The notes under the pieces: model-generated
What the model was told of the DNA's origin: nothing
Seen by the model: the letters and a program-made list of their open reading frames with translations, nothing else
Databases searched by the model: none
Made by a program: the position numbers and the translations under genes
Part shown: positions 28,151 through 37,082 of the stretch, one piece after another
Position numbering within the stretch: position 1 is the first letter of the stretch
Layout of the letters: each line of letters opens with the position of its first letter
DNA from: Tritrichomonas foetus
Taxonomy: Eukaryota > Parabasalia > Tritrichomonadida > Tritrichomonadidae
Length of the DNA: 44,889 nt
Direction of reading: 5' to 3'
Assembly (NCBI GenBank): GCA_001839685.1
Contig: MLAK01000609.1
Coordinates: 1 to 44,889, forward strand

Positions 28151-29743
28151 ATGTTCGAATTCTTCATCTTCCAAGCTGGCGGTCTCGTGCTATGGCCAGC
28201 AGAGTGTGATAGCTGTAGCAATGTTAAAGTTGTCAACGAATATGTTCAAAAGCAAATTCTCGAAGGCCATTCAACAGAAGGGCAACTCGACATCGACAAA
28301 AAATCAATCCTCCTTCGACACGACACAGAATACAACATCTTCTTTTGCGTTGTCCTCGCGACACAAATATTCCAATATGCAAGCTACGTTCCAGAGATGC
28401 TTCAAAAAGTGATATCGACATTCAGAATGCAATTTCAGTCAATTCTCGATAAGGACGAAATCGTTTTGCTTCCGAAATTCTTCACATCATTTTCGGTCAC
28501 GGAAATCGTCAACGAATTCAGAGGAAAGACAGGCGCCGAATCAAACCAGCCAAAACCAGAAATGCCCAGATCGAATTCAACTCCCCAAAACATGAATAAT
28601 AAGAATCAATCCAAAAAATTGAACAATAAAGAAAAAAGGCCAAAGTCACCTGACTGGCGTAACAAAAATAAAGAAAAAACTTTGCCGGATTCTGTCGCCA
28701 ATTCAATCATCATTCAATCTGACGAAGTCGCCGAAAAAGAAGATATTAAAACTTATGACCTTGATGATTTTGAAGGCGTATTTGTCCCCACAAATAAACC
28801 GGCAACAGGACTTGCCAATCTTTTCAAGAAAATGGTCGGTGAAAAAATTTTACAAGAAGAAGATCTCCAGCCTGTTCTTGAAAAGTTCGAACAACATCTT
28901 GTCAATAAAAATGTTGCTGCTCATATCGCGCACAATCTGACTGAAGCTGTTGAGGAAAGATTGATTGGCTCCAAATGCAATTCATTCTCATCTATCAAGA
29001 ATATCGTTTCTTCATCACTCAGAGAAGCAATTGAAAGAATTCTAACCCCACACCGATCACTTGATCTCATTCGAGATATTCAAAATGCTAGATCAAAAGG
29101 AAATCCATACGTCATGGCATTCATTGGCGTGAATGGTGTTGGAAAATCAACATCACTTTCAAAAGTTGCATATTTGTTTAAATCTCATGGATTTAAAGTA
29201 TTAATCACAGCTTGTGATACTTATCGTTCTGGCGCTGTTGACCAACTTGGTGTTCACGCAAAAAGATTAGATATTGATCTCTTCCAAAAAGGCAAAAGCG
29301 GTGAAAAGCGAGATCCAACACCCGTTGCAAAAGATTCAATTGCATTCGCTAAAGAAAATCACTATGATGTTGTTTTAATCGATACTGCAGGTAGAATGCA
29401 AAATGATGATAACTTAATGAAACAGATCGCCAGGCTCATAAATGTTGTAAAACCAGATTTAACTGTGTTTGTGGCTGAAGCACTTGTTGGAAATAACGGG
29501 TCTGATCAAATCCAGAAATTTGATCTTTCTCTGAAAACTGGAATTGAAGGACACGCTGGTGCAGGAATTGATGGAATCATCCTCACAAAATTTGATACAA
29601 TTGATGATAAAGTTGGTGCAGCACTCACACTCGTGTATGAAACAGGACATCCAATTATATATATGGGCGTAGGCCAGCATTACAGAGACTTGAGGAGAAT
29701 GAATCCAGAATTTGTTGTGTCTTCTCTTCTCGCCGGGTTCTGA
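28151..29743 (+). CDS. SRPRA: Signal recognition particle receptor alpha subunit
   Basis: The protein has about 530 residues and is the SRP receptor alpha subunit (SR-alpha/FtsY family), which docks SRP-ribosome complexes at the ER. The N-terminal SRX (longin) domain begins MFEFFIFQAGGLVLWP, as in animal SRPRA. A charged, Asn/Lys-rich linker (about 130-200) follows, then the N domain and the GTPase domain: P-loop GVNGVGKST (326-334), DTYR (356-359), DTAGRM (411-416), TKFD (479-482) and GVGQ near the end (506-509). All GTPase motifs are intact. The frame opens at a TTG (28136); the first ATG at 28151 gives the exact SRX start. Shorter than human SRPRA (638), mainly through a shorter linker. 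Confidence 0.95.
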   Translation: MFEFFIFQAGGLVLWPAECDSCSNVKVVNEYVQKQILEGHSTEGQLDIDKKSILLRHDTEYNIFFCVVLATQIFQYASYVPEMLQKVISTFRMQFQSILDKDEIVLLPKFFTSFSVTEIVNEFRGKTGAESNQPKPEMPRSNSTPQNMNNKNQSKKLNNKEKRPKSPDWRNKNKEKTLPDSVANSIIIQSDEVAEKEDIKTYDLDDFEGVFVPTNKPATGLANLFKKMVGEKILQEEDLQPVLEKFEQHLVNKNVAAHIAHNLTEAVEERLIGSKCNSFSSIKNIVSSSLREAIERILTPHRSLDLIRDIQNARSKGNPYVMAFIGVNGVGKSTSLSKVAYLFKSHGFKVLITACDTYRSGAVDQLGVHAKRLDIDLFQKGKSGEKRDPTPVAKDSIAFAKENHYDVVLIDTAGRMQNDDNLMKQIARLINVVKPDLTVFVAEALVGNNGSDQIQKFDLSLKTGIEGHAGAGIDGIILTKFDTIDDKVGAALTLVYETGHPIIYMGVGQHYRDLRRMNPEFVVSSLLAGF

Positions 29744-30144
29744 AGAAGTTTTATTTATTTAAGATTAAATGATAAAATAATTTATTCAATAGATTGATTC
29801 AATTTTATTCAAGATTTATATATTTAAGATTTATTCAAGATTGATATTGGCTCATTATTAAGGCAAGGATAGTCATGTTTCTATAATACCATTATGTGAA
29901 TTCTTCCACATTTATCTATTTCCACGCGAGAACGAAATAACTTCAAAATAATGGGATCATCACAAAGATCATCTGGTGTATTATGAAAAAGAGGAGAAAC
30001 CAATTTAACCAAAACATGAAGCCGAATAAAATTACTAAAAAGGAGCATATATAAAATAAAGTATAGCAGTATATTTATTAAAAAAGAAAACATGATATAT
30101 ATATATCTATATATAATTATATAATCATATCAAGACTCTATAAT
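29744..30144. other. Convergent intergenic region, possible small frame
   Basis: The spacer between SRPRA (+) and the GT-C-like gene (-). It has short direct repeats of AAGATTTAT near 29810-29845 and a TA-rich tract at about 30094-30125. A 70-codon minus-strand frame with ATG (30093 to 29881) has a hydrophobic start and a protein-like second half (FHNTPDDLCDDPIILKLF). It could be a tiny gene or a remnant; I do not call it. Confidence 0.4.
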
Positions 30145-32118
30145 CTAATCTAAATTGAAAGTATAAATTGGTGGCTTTTTCTTTCTTTTTTCCTTAATTC
30201 TATTTCTTCTTTCTGTTTCATTTTCCACTTTTTTGATTTCTATTGGTTCATCAATAAAATTATAAAGAACATATTGTCCAATCTCCATTACTTTTGAATA
30301 AAATTTAGCATCATCAAAAGATTTGGTATTTTTTTCGTTCAGATCTACAACAACATATTTCACATTAAAATTATGGTTAGTTTCGGGATTAATTCCATTT
30401 TCAAGAGAATTTAATGCAGAATATCTAGTTGCATTCATCAGGCCATGACTTGACATCCAACCAGAATAACCAAAAAATAATCTTCTTCCGGCATAAGAAG
30501 CAGATGGAGCCATAACATGATCTTTAGATTGATAAAAGATGGCATCAACTGGTGTATTTTCAGCAATCCATTTTCCTGCTTGTTCATCAGCTTGTGAATA
30601 AATATGGCCTCGATAGTTTTCATAAGTAATCAAACTTAGGAATCCTGATCCAATTGATGCAAAAAAAAGAATAAGCATAAATAAATTAATAATAGTTGAG
30701 TGTGACTTCTGTAAAACCTTTGAAAAGAACTGTGCAACAAATCCTACTGCAATTGGCATCCATCCATCCTGGAAAACTTTACAATTATCAAGTTCCCAAG
30801 GCTGAAACATAATTGTAGATGCTACTAAAAATACAGCAAGACCAGCAAAATAAATTTTTATTTGGTGCTGGGAAGCGGTGGCAAATCCACAAAACAAACT
30901 TATCACAAAAAATACACCCAGAGCATTCCACCAGACTTTAAAGAATGCAAAAGGTGGCTCAGCATATCTTTTATCATGCCAAATAGGTTTAACATTGAAG
31001 AAATCATTATTTTTTTCAGTTCGATCAAAATAAGGCAGACATAAAGGAAGCGCAATAATATTTGCAGAAAGTCCAAAAATAGTCCAACAAAAAGCAGCTT
31101 TGAAGAATTGATCATTTAATGGTAATGTTATAGCTGCTAGAGCTATTGAAAATATAGCAAGTGCTGCATATGCATGAACTTGTGTTTGTGGTGTAATACC
31201 AACCGCTAAAGCAGCAAGAAGGAAAAATCTCCATTCAAATTTTTCAATTCCACAAATTAATGATAAAATTGTAATGTAACATAATGGTAATGCAAAAGTT
31301 GCGCTTCTTTGTGGATGAAAAATATGTGTGAGTGATTGAAACCAAAAGACATTCTTCCGTTTATGAAATTCATGAATATAATTAACTCCACTATTCAAAG
31401 GAGCGATTCCATAATCGAAAACTTCCAAAAACCCTAGACCTCCAGAAAATGCCCATAAAGGTAAAGATAAAGCTGCTGCAAGTGAATCATGTGTATAATA
31501 TAATGTAAGTGAATGAATAATGTAGACAAATGAAATACCAATTAATAAAGTTGGCCATCTAAAAGCGATAGGATAAGTCACTTCACAACATGAATATAAA
31601 AAAGCAGAATAATAATTAACTAAAATTGGATAGGCGAGTGGTGATCCTGAAGACATTGGTGTTTCGAAACCTAGAAATGAAGTTCTATTTGTATTGAATC
31701 CAATAGCAAATGATGATGCTAATTCTGTGTGAAATGAAAAATCGCTGTAAGCAGCGCCACGAGTGAATCTTCCTTCTTCAAAGTAGATTAATTCTAAACG
31801 AACAAAAACAAAAAGCATTGAGATTAATATTGACAAAGCATCAATAACTTTCATTCGGATTCTTAAAGATGGATGAAATCTGTTATTGAAATAATGCAAA
31901 ATTATTGAGATGATGGAAAATGATATAATAACAATAACACCAAGATTGAATCCCCATGGAATAAAATATTGAATAATGAGAACAAAAAATGATTGATAAA
32001 TAATTCCAAGAGGAATACCAGAAAAGACTCTTAATAGAAAGTCCCATTTATTTCGTGCAAGTGCAGTAACAACTTCATATCCACACCAGCATGCACAGGC
32101 GAGTGTGGGAATAATCAT
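30145..32118 (-). CDS. Polytopic membrane protein, GT-C glycosyltransferase-like
   Basis: The protein has 657 residues with about 11-13 hydrophobic segments through residue 520, then a soluble C-terminal part ending in a Lys/Arg cluster (NRIKEKRKKKPP). The first large loop has ARG-x2-YSDFSFHTELASSFA (about 127-142), with an acidic residue where GT-C transferases hold their catalytic Asp, and then GFETPMSSGSPLAYPILVNY, typical of dolichol-sugar-dependent membrane glycosyltransferases. A late WIAENTPVDAIF motif, predicted to face the lumen, is also common in such enzymes. I cannot assign a known transferase (not ALG or STT3 by motif). Alternative: an uncharacterised transporter-like protein. 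Start at ATG 32118; no competing ATG upstream. Confidence 0.65.
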   Translation of the reverse strand: MIIPTLACACWCGYEVVTALARNKWDFLLRVFSGIPLGIIYQSFFVLIIQYFIPWGFNLGVIVIISFSIISIILHYFNNRFHPSLRIRMKVIDALSILISMLFVFVRLELIYFEEGRFTRGAAYSDFSFHTELASSFAIGFNTNRTSFLGFETPMSSGSPLAYPILVNYYSAFLYSCCEVTYPIAFRWPTLLIGISFVYIIHSLTLYYTHDSLAAALSLPLWAFSGGLGFLEVFDYGIAPLNSGVNYIHEFHKRKNVFWFQSLTHIFHPQRSATFALPLCYITILSLICGIEKFEWRFFLLAALAVGITPQTQVHAYAALAIFSIALAAITLPLNDQFFKAAFCWTIFGLSANIIALPLCLPYFDRTEKNNDFFNVKPIWHDKRYAEPPFAFFKVWWNALGVFFVISLFCGFATASQHQIKIYFAGLAVFLVASTIMFQPWELDNCKVFQDGWMPIAVGFVAQFFSKVLQKSHSTIINLFMLILFFASIGSGFLSLITYENYRGHIYSQADEQAGKWIAENTPVDAIFYQSKDHVMAPSASYAGRRLFFGYSGWMSSHGLMNATRYSALNSLENGINPETNHNFNVKYVVVDLNEKNTKSFDDAKFYSKVMEIGQYVLYNFIDEPIEIKKVENETERRNRIKEKRKKKPPIYTFNLD

Positions 32119-32837
32119 TTTGGTGTGTAATAGACGTTCTCTGATGAAAAATAGGGGTGCAAAATGTCATTTTCATTATACAGCATCATCTTCTCGAAAG
32201 TCACCTTTATCATTTGACCAATGATTTCTAAGCATTAGATCAATTATCTCTCATTGGTTTCAAAACATATCCTTATAAATAGAAAAAGAGTGAATAAAAA
32301 ATGAATTAATTAATCATCATAAGAATAATTTAAATAAACTAGAAATAAATAAAATGGTAAAATGATGAAATCAATATCAGTTTACATTTATTGTCGAGAT
32401 TCAAAATTTCAACAAAATTCAACAAAATATTATGAAATAGTTCGTTGATGATAACCAGCATTTATATGAATTGTGGCACTTAATGTACCAGGTATACCCA
32501 CTCATTTCTCACACACATCAAAGCCAAATTTCCCGAATCTAAATCATTTTGATCATTAATTCGGAAAAACTGACAAACACACCTTGCTCACTATTGATGA
32601 ACATATTCCCAATCAAACAATTAATTACTTTCAATTATTTCCTTGTTCAATCATTTTTGAGAAGAATCTTCACCAAAATTTTTTTCTTCTTTGGTGAATG
32701 GCACTTTTGGCATCAATTATTATCATGACTTGATAGTTCACTGGAAAAGGAAAAAAGAAAATTTAAATGATTTGACAATTTTCATGTCGGATGATATAAA
32801 TAAGATTGGTTAGTTAATTTTTCATTTAAGAAAAAAA
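32119..32837. other. Intergenic region with a short inverted repeat
   Basis: About 720 bp between two minus-strand genes. TTCACCAAA (32669-32677) pairs exactly with TTTGGTGAA (32690-32698) across a 12-base loop, about 140 bp beyond the EF-hand stop. No gene is seen. Confidence 0.5.
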
Positions 32838-33278
32838 TCACATGTGTTTTCCAACAACTTTAGCAAATTCGTCGAACTCAAGAAGTTGGTTTCCATTTTC
32901 ATCAGCATCAGCAAAAATCTGGTTGACTTCTTCTGGCGAAATTTCTATTCCAAGTGATTGGAAACCGTTTAGAACTTCATCGTACTGAAGAACTCCGTCG
33001 TTGTTGGCATCAAGCGAATCGAACAGTTCTTTGAGGATTGCTGTAGAGTCCGTCTTTTTCACTTGGTCGATGAACATCATGAGATCGTCAAAGCGTGATT
33101 CGTGTGCCCAAGTATTCATTAACAGGTCGTATGCAAGATCGACATCCTGATCGTTTGCCTGGGCGCCAGATGCAGCGAAAATATCTTGAATTTCGTGTTT
33201 AGTCAATGGTGGCTGTCCATCAGGGGCGCTCAGAAGTTTCTTTTTATAATGCTCTCGTGTTTCTTCGGTCAAAGTCAT
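32838..33278 (-). CDS. Calmodulin-like EF-hand calcium-binding protein
   Basis: The protein has 146 residues, with two recognisable EF-hands in the C-terminal half. Loop 1 is canonical, DANNDGVLQYDE (about 90-101). Loop 2 reads DENGNQLLEFDE (about 128-139), with Gln where Gly is usual at loop position 6, and an alternative register is possible. The N-terminal half (LTKHEIQDIFAASGA...) has the helical pattern of two further hands without calcium ligands, so a four-hand calmodulin-like ancestor with two lost sites is likely. It is a cytosolic calcium sensor or buffer; the partner is unknown. Start at the first ATG. Confidence 0.85.
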   Translation of the reverse strand: MTLTEETREHYKKKLLSAPDGQPPLTKHEIQDIFAASGAQANDQDVDLAYDLLMNTWAHESRFDDLMMFIDQVKKTDSTAILKELFDSLDANNDGVLQYDEVLNGFQSLGIEISPEEVNQIFADADENGNQLLEFDEFAKVVGKHM

Positions 33279-34306
33279 TCGAAAAATATGATGTTAAAGA
33301 TTCTTATCAATAATTCTATAAAAAAGTGATCCAAGTTATTTGAAAAAAAATCAAAGATTTTCATTCAATTGAAAAACAAAAAATCGAATGATTTCAGTAA
33401 AATCGTTTCATTCAATTGAATTGTATCAAATGATTGTCTGCAATGTGAAGTAAAAAACCATATCATTTTCTGAAAATAACAGACCAGTTGGTTTATCTGA
33501 AAAACATACAAATTTTCAATATGGTGATTTTTGTGACAATATTATAATCCTCACATTTCATCATGTAACATCATGTACGCATTTCATCAGGATTTTGTTT
33601 GTTTCACAAATCTATAGATAATCCATAAATAATCACAAATTTCGATTTTTATTCGAAATTGATTTCGATTTCACTTCTTGGCAAAGATCTCACTGAATCA
33701 TAAATATTGGTTCCAATGTATATGTAAATTATACTAAGCTGATTGTAATATATTTTTCTTCCAATTGAGGCTTTCTAATAAAATCACTTTCATCAAAATC
33801 ATAGATAATCGGTGAAATCTGCAAATTGGGGTCCAAAACATTGCCAATTCTCATATCATTGATTCAAAATGATTCAGTGAAAATAAAATGAAATTATTCA
33901 AAAATATGATCTTTGAAATATCAAAAATTTAAATGAATAGCTATTCACTGAGAACTATTAAACATTTATATTGAGGTTTTGTGGTGGGATTTCTCACTTT
34001 TTGTCCCTATAAATTCCAAAACTAAATTGAGTTTATTGCAGCTCTGGACATCAACAATCTTCCATTGGATGAATCCACAGACAAAGAAAAATAGAAGTGT
34101 GCGAACAGACCCTTCACCGATGAATCTTTCTGAAACTGGAATATGTTATTATAGGCCATGTGTCTAACACAAACAACGAAGTTATATAAAAATCTGTCTC
34201 GGAATTCCTGAAAAATAGATTCTCATTCAAATTCAATATTTTTTGAGAAATAAATTTTGAGATAAAAAAAAACTGGGTTAAATTTTAAGGAATATAATCA
34301 TCTTTT
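33279..34306. other. Intergenic region, possible coding fragment near its end
   Basis: One kilobase between two minus-strand genes, AT-rich. From about 34040 to 34165 the composition becomes gene-like; the plus strand reads LDINNLPLDESTDKEK, a TAG, KCANRPFTDESF, TGA, NWNML. This may be another decayed fragment, but it is too short to name. Confidence 0.4.
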
Positions 34307-35083
34307 TTATTGGGCTGGTTCGATGTCGATACCTTCGAGAATTGAAGGACGGACACCGTTACGGCGTGGAAGGGAGATGAGTGGATTTTCACCATCACCG
34401 ATGATGAAAACGTTAGCGATACGTGTGGCGAAGTTGCTTCCTGAGGCATCCTTGATGTGGACGATATCGAAGGAGGCTGTTTGGTGTTCGATGTGTTGGA
34501 TGACACCGACACGACCAACGTTACCACCTGCTGTGACCATGGCGACGTTTCCGTTCTTGAATTTGATGTAGCTATCAACTTCGTGTGTCTTTAAGTTGAA
34601 TTTGACTGTGTCGTTGAGCTTGATGGCTGGATCGGCATAGCGGATTGTGCGGCCGTCGTGGGTGACAAGGTGAGCGACACCTTGTGGGCCGAGGAAATAT
34701 TTGTTGACGCGGAGAAGCTTGAATTCGGCTTCCTTTGGTTCAATCTTGTGGGCAACATAACGTCCCTTGCAATCGTAGAGGAGGCGGAATTGTTCGTTGG
34801 ACTTTCCGAGTTCGATGACGTCCATAAGGCCAGCTGGGAATCTTGGGTCGACACGGACTCTGCCGTCAACCTTGACAAGGCGGCGCTTGACGATGGCTGT
34901 AACTTCACGTGAGTTGAGGGCGTACTTTAGACGGTTGCGGAGGAAAACAATGAGTGGAAGGCATTCGCGGGCCTTGTGTGGACCTGAGGATGGTGTGGAG
35001 GCGAATTTTCCTGATGTCTTGGCAAGCATCCAGTGGTGTGGAGCAGCAATACATTTCAAGTGTTTGCGTTGGCAGCGTGGCAT
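34307..35083 (-). CDS. RPS4: Small-subunit ribosomal protein eS4
   Basis: The protein has 258 residues and is ribosomal protein S4e, part of the 40S body. The start MPRCQRKHLKCIAAPHHWML matches [20 protein letters not shown] of other eukaryotes. The S4-type RNA-binding region (LPLIVFLRNRLKYALNSREV), RLVKVDGRVRVDPRFPAGLMDV and the KOW-like end GGNVGRVGVIQHIEHQ are intact; length is close to the usual 262-263. Codon use is richer in G and C than in neighbouring genes, as expected for strong expression. The frame extends 18 bp upstream to a TTG, but the ATG at 35083 gives the family start. GGTCGACC and then CCTTT lie just upstream. Confidence 0.97.
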   Translation of the reverse strand: MPRCQRKHLKCIAAPHHWMLAKTSGKFASTPSSGPHKARECLPLIVFLRNRLKYALNSREVTAIVKRRLVKVDGRVRVDPRFPAGLMDVIELGKSNEQFRLLYDCKGRYVAHKIEPKEAEFKLLRVNKYFLGPQGVAHLVTHDGRTIRYADPAIKLNDTVKFNLKTHEVDSYIKFKNGNVAMVTAGGNVGRVGVIQHIEHQTASFDIVHIKDASGSNFATRIANVFIIGDGENPLISLPRRNGVRPSILEGIDIEPAQ

Positions 35084-35549
35084 GATCGAAAGGTCGACCA
35101 AAACCGTTCGCCGAAAACAAATTCTTACGACGATAAATAAATAGTTAAATTATTGACCATATAAAACGGTTATATCGTGATTCTTTCAGATTTTACTCAT
35201 GAATCAAAAATGATGAGAAGAAGCTTTCGTAAAAATAAAAAATCAATATATCTATAATATATCAGGTGGATATTTTCATTAAACCGAATTTCATATATTT
35301 TTGAGGAGAGAAGATTTTTGGGTAACAATATCGTAAATGGAATGATGATTTAAAATTTGTTTTATATGTCATAATATTTTGTAGATATTTTCCTAACACT
35401 AATATGCCATCTTAAAAGAATAGCGTGAGCTGATATTTCTCCTCTTGCTATCTCATGTCCTCACAAAAATGTCAAATGACAGAAAATTTCTGAGAACATG
35501 AGATATCAAAAATATTTTTCAGCCTATAAATGGCCATAGAAAATCACTG
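35084..35549. other. Divergent promoter region (eS4 and beta-helix protein)
   Basis: About 470 bp between eS4 (-) and the Pmp-like gene (+). On the eS4 side it holds GGTCGACC; on the other side TCACTG ends at the base before the ATG, fitting the trichomonad initiator pattern. No gene is seen. Confidence 0.55.
35092..35099. promoter_or_regulatory. GGTCGACC palindrome upstream of eS4
   Basis: A perfect 8-bp GC-rich palindrome ending 8 bases before the eS4 ATG, followed on the gene strand by TTTCGATC. The same octamer lies 4 bases before the UTP6 ATG. It overlaps a CCTTT, which resembles the reported M5 core-promoter motif of Trichomonas vaginalis. Function is inferred only. Confidence 0.35.
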
Positions 35550-36809
35550 ATGCTCAATCAAACTATTTCGAAATTAATTCTAATTTCCTTATCACAGGTT
35601 TCTCCATTCTCAACTATATCAACACAAGCATCGTTTTCTTCAGTATCATATCATAATAGTCATTTTTCCTATTTTTTACAATCGCAATTTTATTCGATTC
35701 ATCCAAACATTCATCTTTTAATGAAAGACAACTCATTTTCATATTTTTTACAATCATCTATTGTAATTACATCATTTTATTTAAATGATACAACGCGACA
35801 CAGAACATCAGAATTTGAGCATCCAGATATTTCGATTAATCATTGTCTCTTTTCAAATTGCCGTTCAGACAACAATGGAGGTGCAATTAAATACGATAAT
35901 AGTGCTGGTGAATTATTCGTTTATCGATCTGTTTTTCAATCAAATTTTGCTGATTCAAACGGCGGTGGAATTTATTATGACGGCGTAAAGTATGAATTTG
36001 TGCGAAATTGTTTTGAAGATTGTATTGCTGATAACAATGGTCAAGCGTATCATGCCAAATCACAAACAGGAACAAGTTTTAGTAATGATACAAACATTCT
36101 CAAATGTTCAAAAGAAACAAAGAATCGAAATGGATTTACAACTTTTATTAACAATGGTGCTTCAGATTTTCATTATAATAATTATTCAAACAGTCATATT
36201 ACAAGAGGTGCTGCAGCAATGGCAACTTTATTATGCGAAGTTAAGTTTATCACATACTGTCAAATGATGAACAATTCTGCATATCGAATTCTTGATTTCC
36301 AATTTTCTGTTGTTCCTGTAGAAATATTCAGATGTAACTTGATTAATAATGTTGCAACTGTTATGACAATTATTGGTTATTCGTTTACTACATTAATTAA
36401 TGATTGCTATTTCCAAAATAATTCAAAACCAATCACATCACAGCCAGCAGGAAGACCTCACACGATAACATTTTTAAATTGCATTTATGATGCTTTTGGA
36501 ATCACTCAGAAAAATGGAATTAATATTGTGGATTGTAGACCAATACAAATTCATGATACAACAATTCCGATCACTCAAAGATATTCACAGCCATGCAGAT
36601 ATAATGAAGTGGAAGAAAAAACATTTGTAAGTGGTGTCAATATTAAACTCATACTTTTAATTTCTGGAGTTATAATAATTGTGCATTGCATTTTGATTCA
36701 TGGAAACACAATGTTGAGATATTTCAATGCATTGTTTGGAACTTCTCAAAACAGAGCTCCAAGTAGGAGAAGAATGACCAGAGGATTTGGTGCAGTCAGA
36801 TTAGAATAA
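35550..36809 (+). CDS. Pmp-like beta-helix surface protein with C-terminal membrane anchor
   Basis: The protein has 419 residues. Its repeats of about 20-25 residues (NHCLFSNCRSDNNGGAIKYD, YRSVFQSNFADSNGGGIYYD, NCFEDCIADNNG) have the GGAI and FxxN/FxxC signatures of right-handed beta-helix proteins such as chlamydial polymorphic membrane proteins and the Pmp-like proteins of Trichomonas. A single membrane helix lies at about 364-383, with a short basic tail (NRAPSRRRMTRG). The N-terminus has hydrophobic residues but no clean signal peptide; the segment SVSYHNSHFSYFLQSQFY is repeated in weaker form downstream. A role in the cell surface or adhesion is inferred from the family. Start at the first ATG; TCACTG lies immediately before it. 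Confidence 0.75.
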   Translation: MLNQTISKLILISLSQVSPFSTISTQASFSSVSYHNSHFSYFLQSQFYSIHPNIHLLMKDNSFSYFLQSSIVITSFYLNDTTRHRTSEFEHPDISINHCLFSNCRSDNNGGAIKYDNSAGELFVYRSVFQSNFADSNGGGIYYDGVKYEFVRNCFEDCIADNNGQAYHAKSQTGTSFSNDTNILKCSKETKNRNGFTTFINNGASDFHYNNYSNSHITRGAAAMATLLCEVKFITYCQMMNNSAYRILDFQFSVVPVEIFRCNLINNVATVMTIIGYSFTTLINDCYFQNNSKPITSQPAGRPHTITFLNCIYDAFGITQKNGINIVDCRPIQIHDTTIPITQRYSQPCRYNEVEEKTFVSGVNIKLILLISGVIIIVHCILIHGNTMLRYFNALFGTSQNRAPSRRRMTRGFGAVRLE

Positions 36810-37070
36810 TTTGTTCATAAAGCTTTGATATTATTTTATTATTTATTTATTAAAATATTAAAATGAATAATTTATTAAAATATATATAAATAATTTCGAT
36901 TTAGAAAAGATGCCACTACGGTTTTAAATCAATTTCCATTTGAAGACATGAATATATTAATGAAAAGATGCTTTTCTGGTGGAAATTTGTCAATGATTGG
37001 TGAATATAAAAGGCGAAATAGTAAAATTGAATAGAATTGAGAACTTTGAATTCGACTAAAATCTTCAAAC

Positions 37071-37078
37071 GGTCGACC
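37071..37078. promoter_or_regulatory. GGTCGACC palindrome upstream of UTP6
   Basis: The same octamer found before eS4, here ending 4 bases before the UTP6 start codon. Two copies directly before two ribosome-related genes is suggestive in AT-rich DNA. It could instead be a coincidence. Confidence 0.35.
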
Positions 37079-37082
37079 ACGA

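Noticed and set aside
29881..30093. A 70-codon minus-strand frame with ATG and protein-like second half.
   Set aside because: Short, no recognisable family, no supporting promoter; mentioned as a possibility only.
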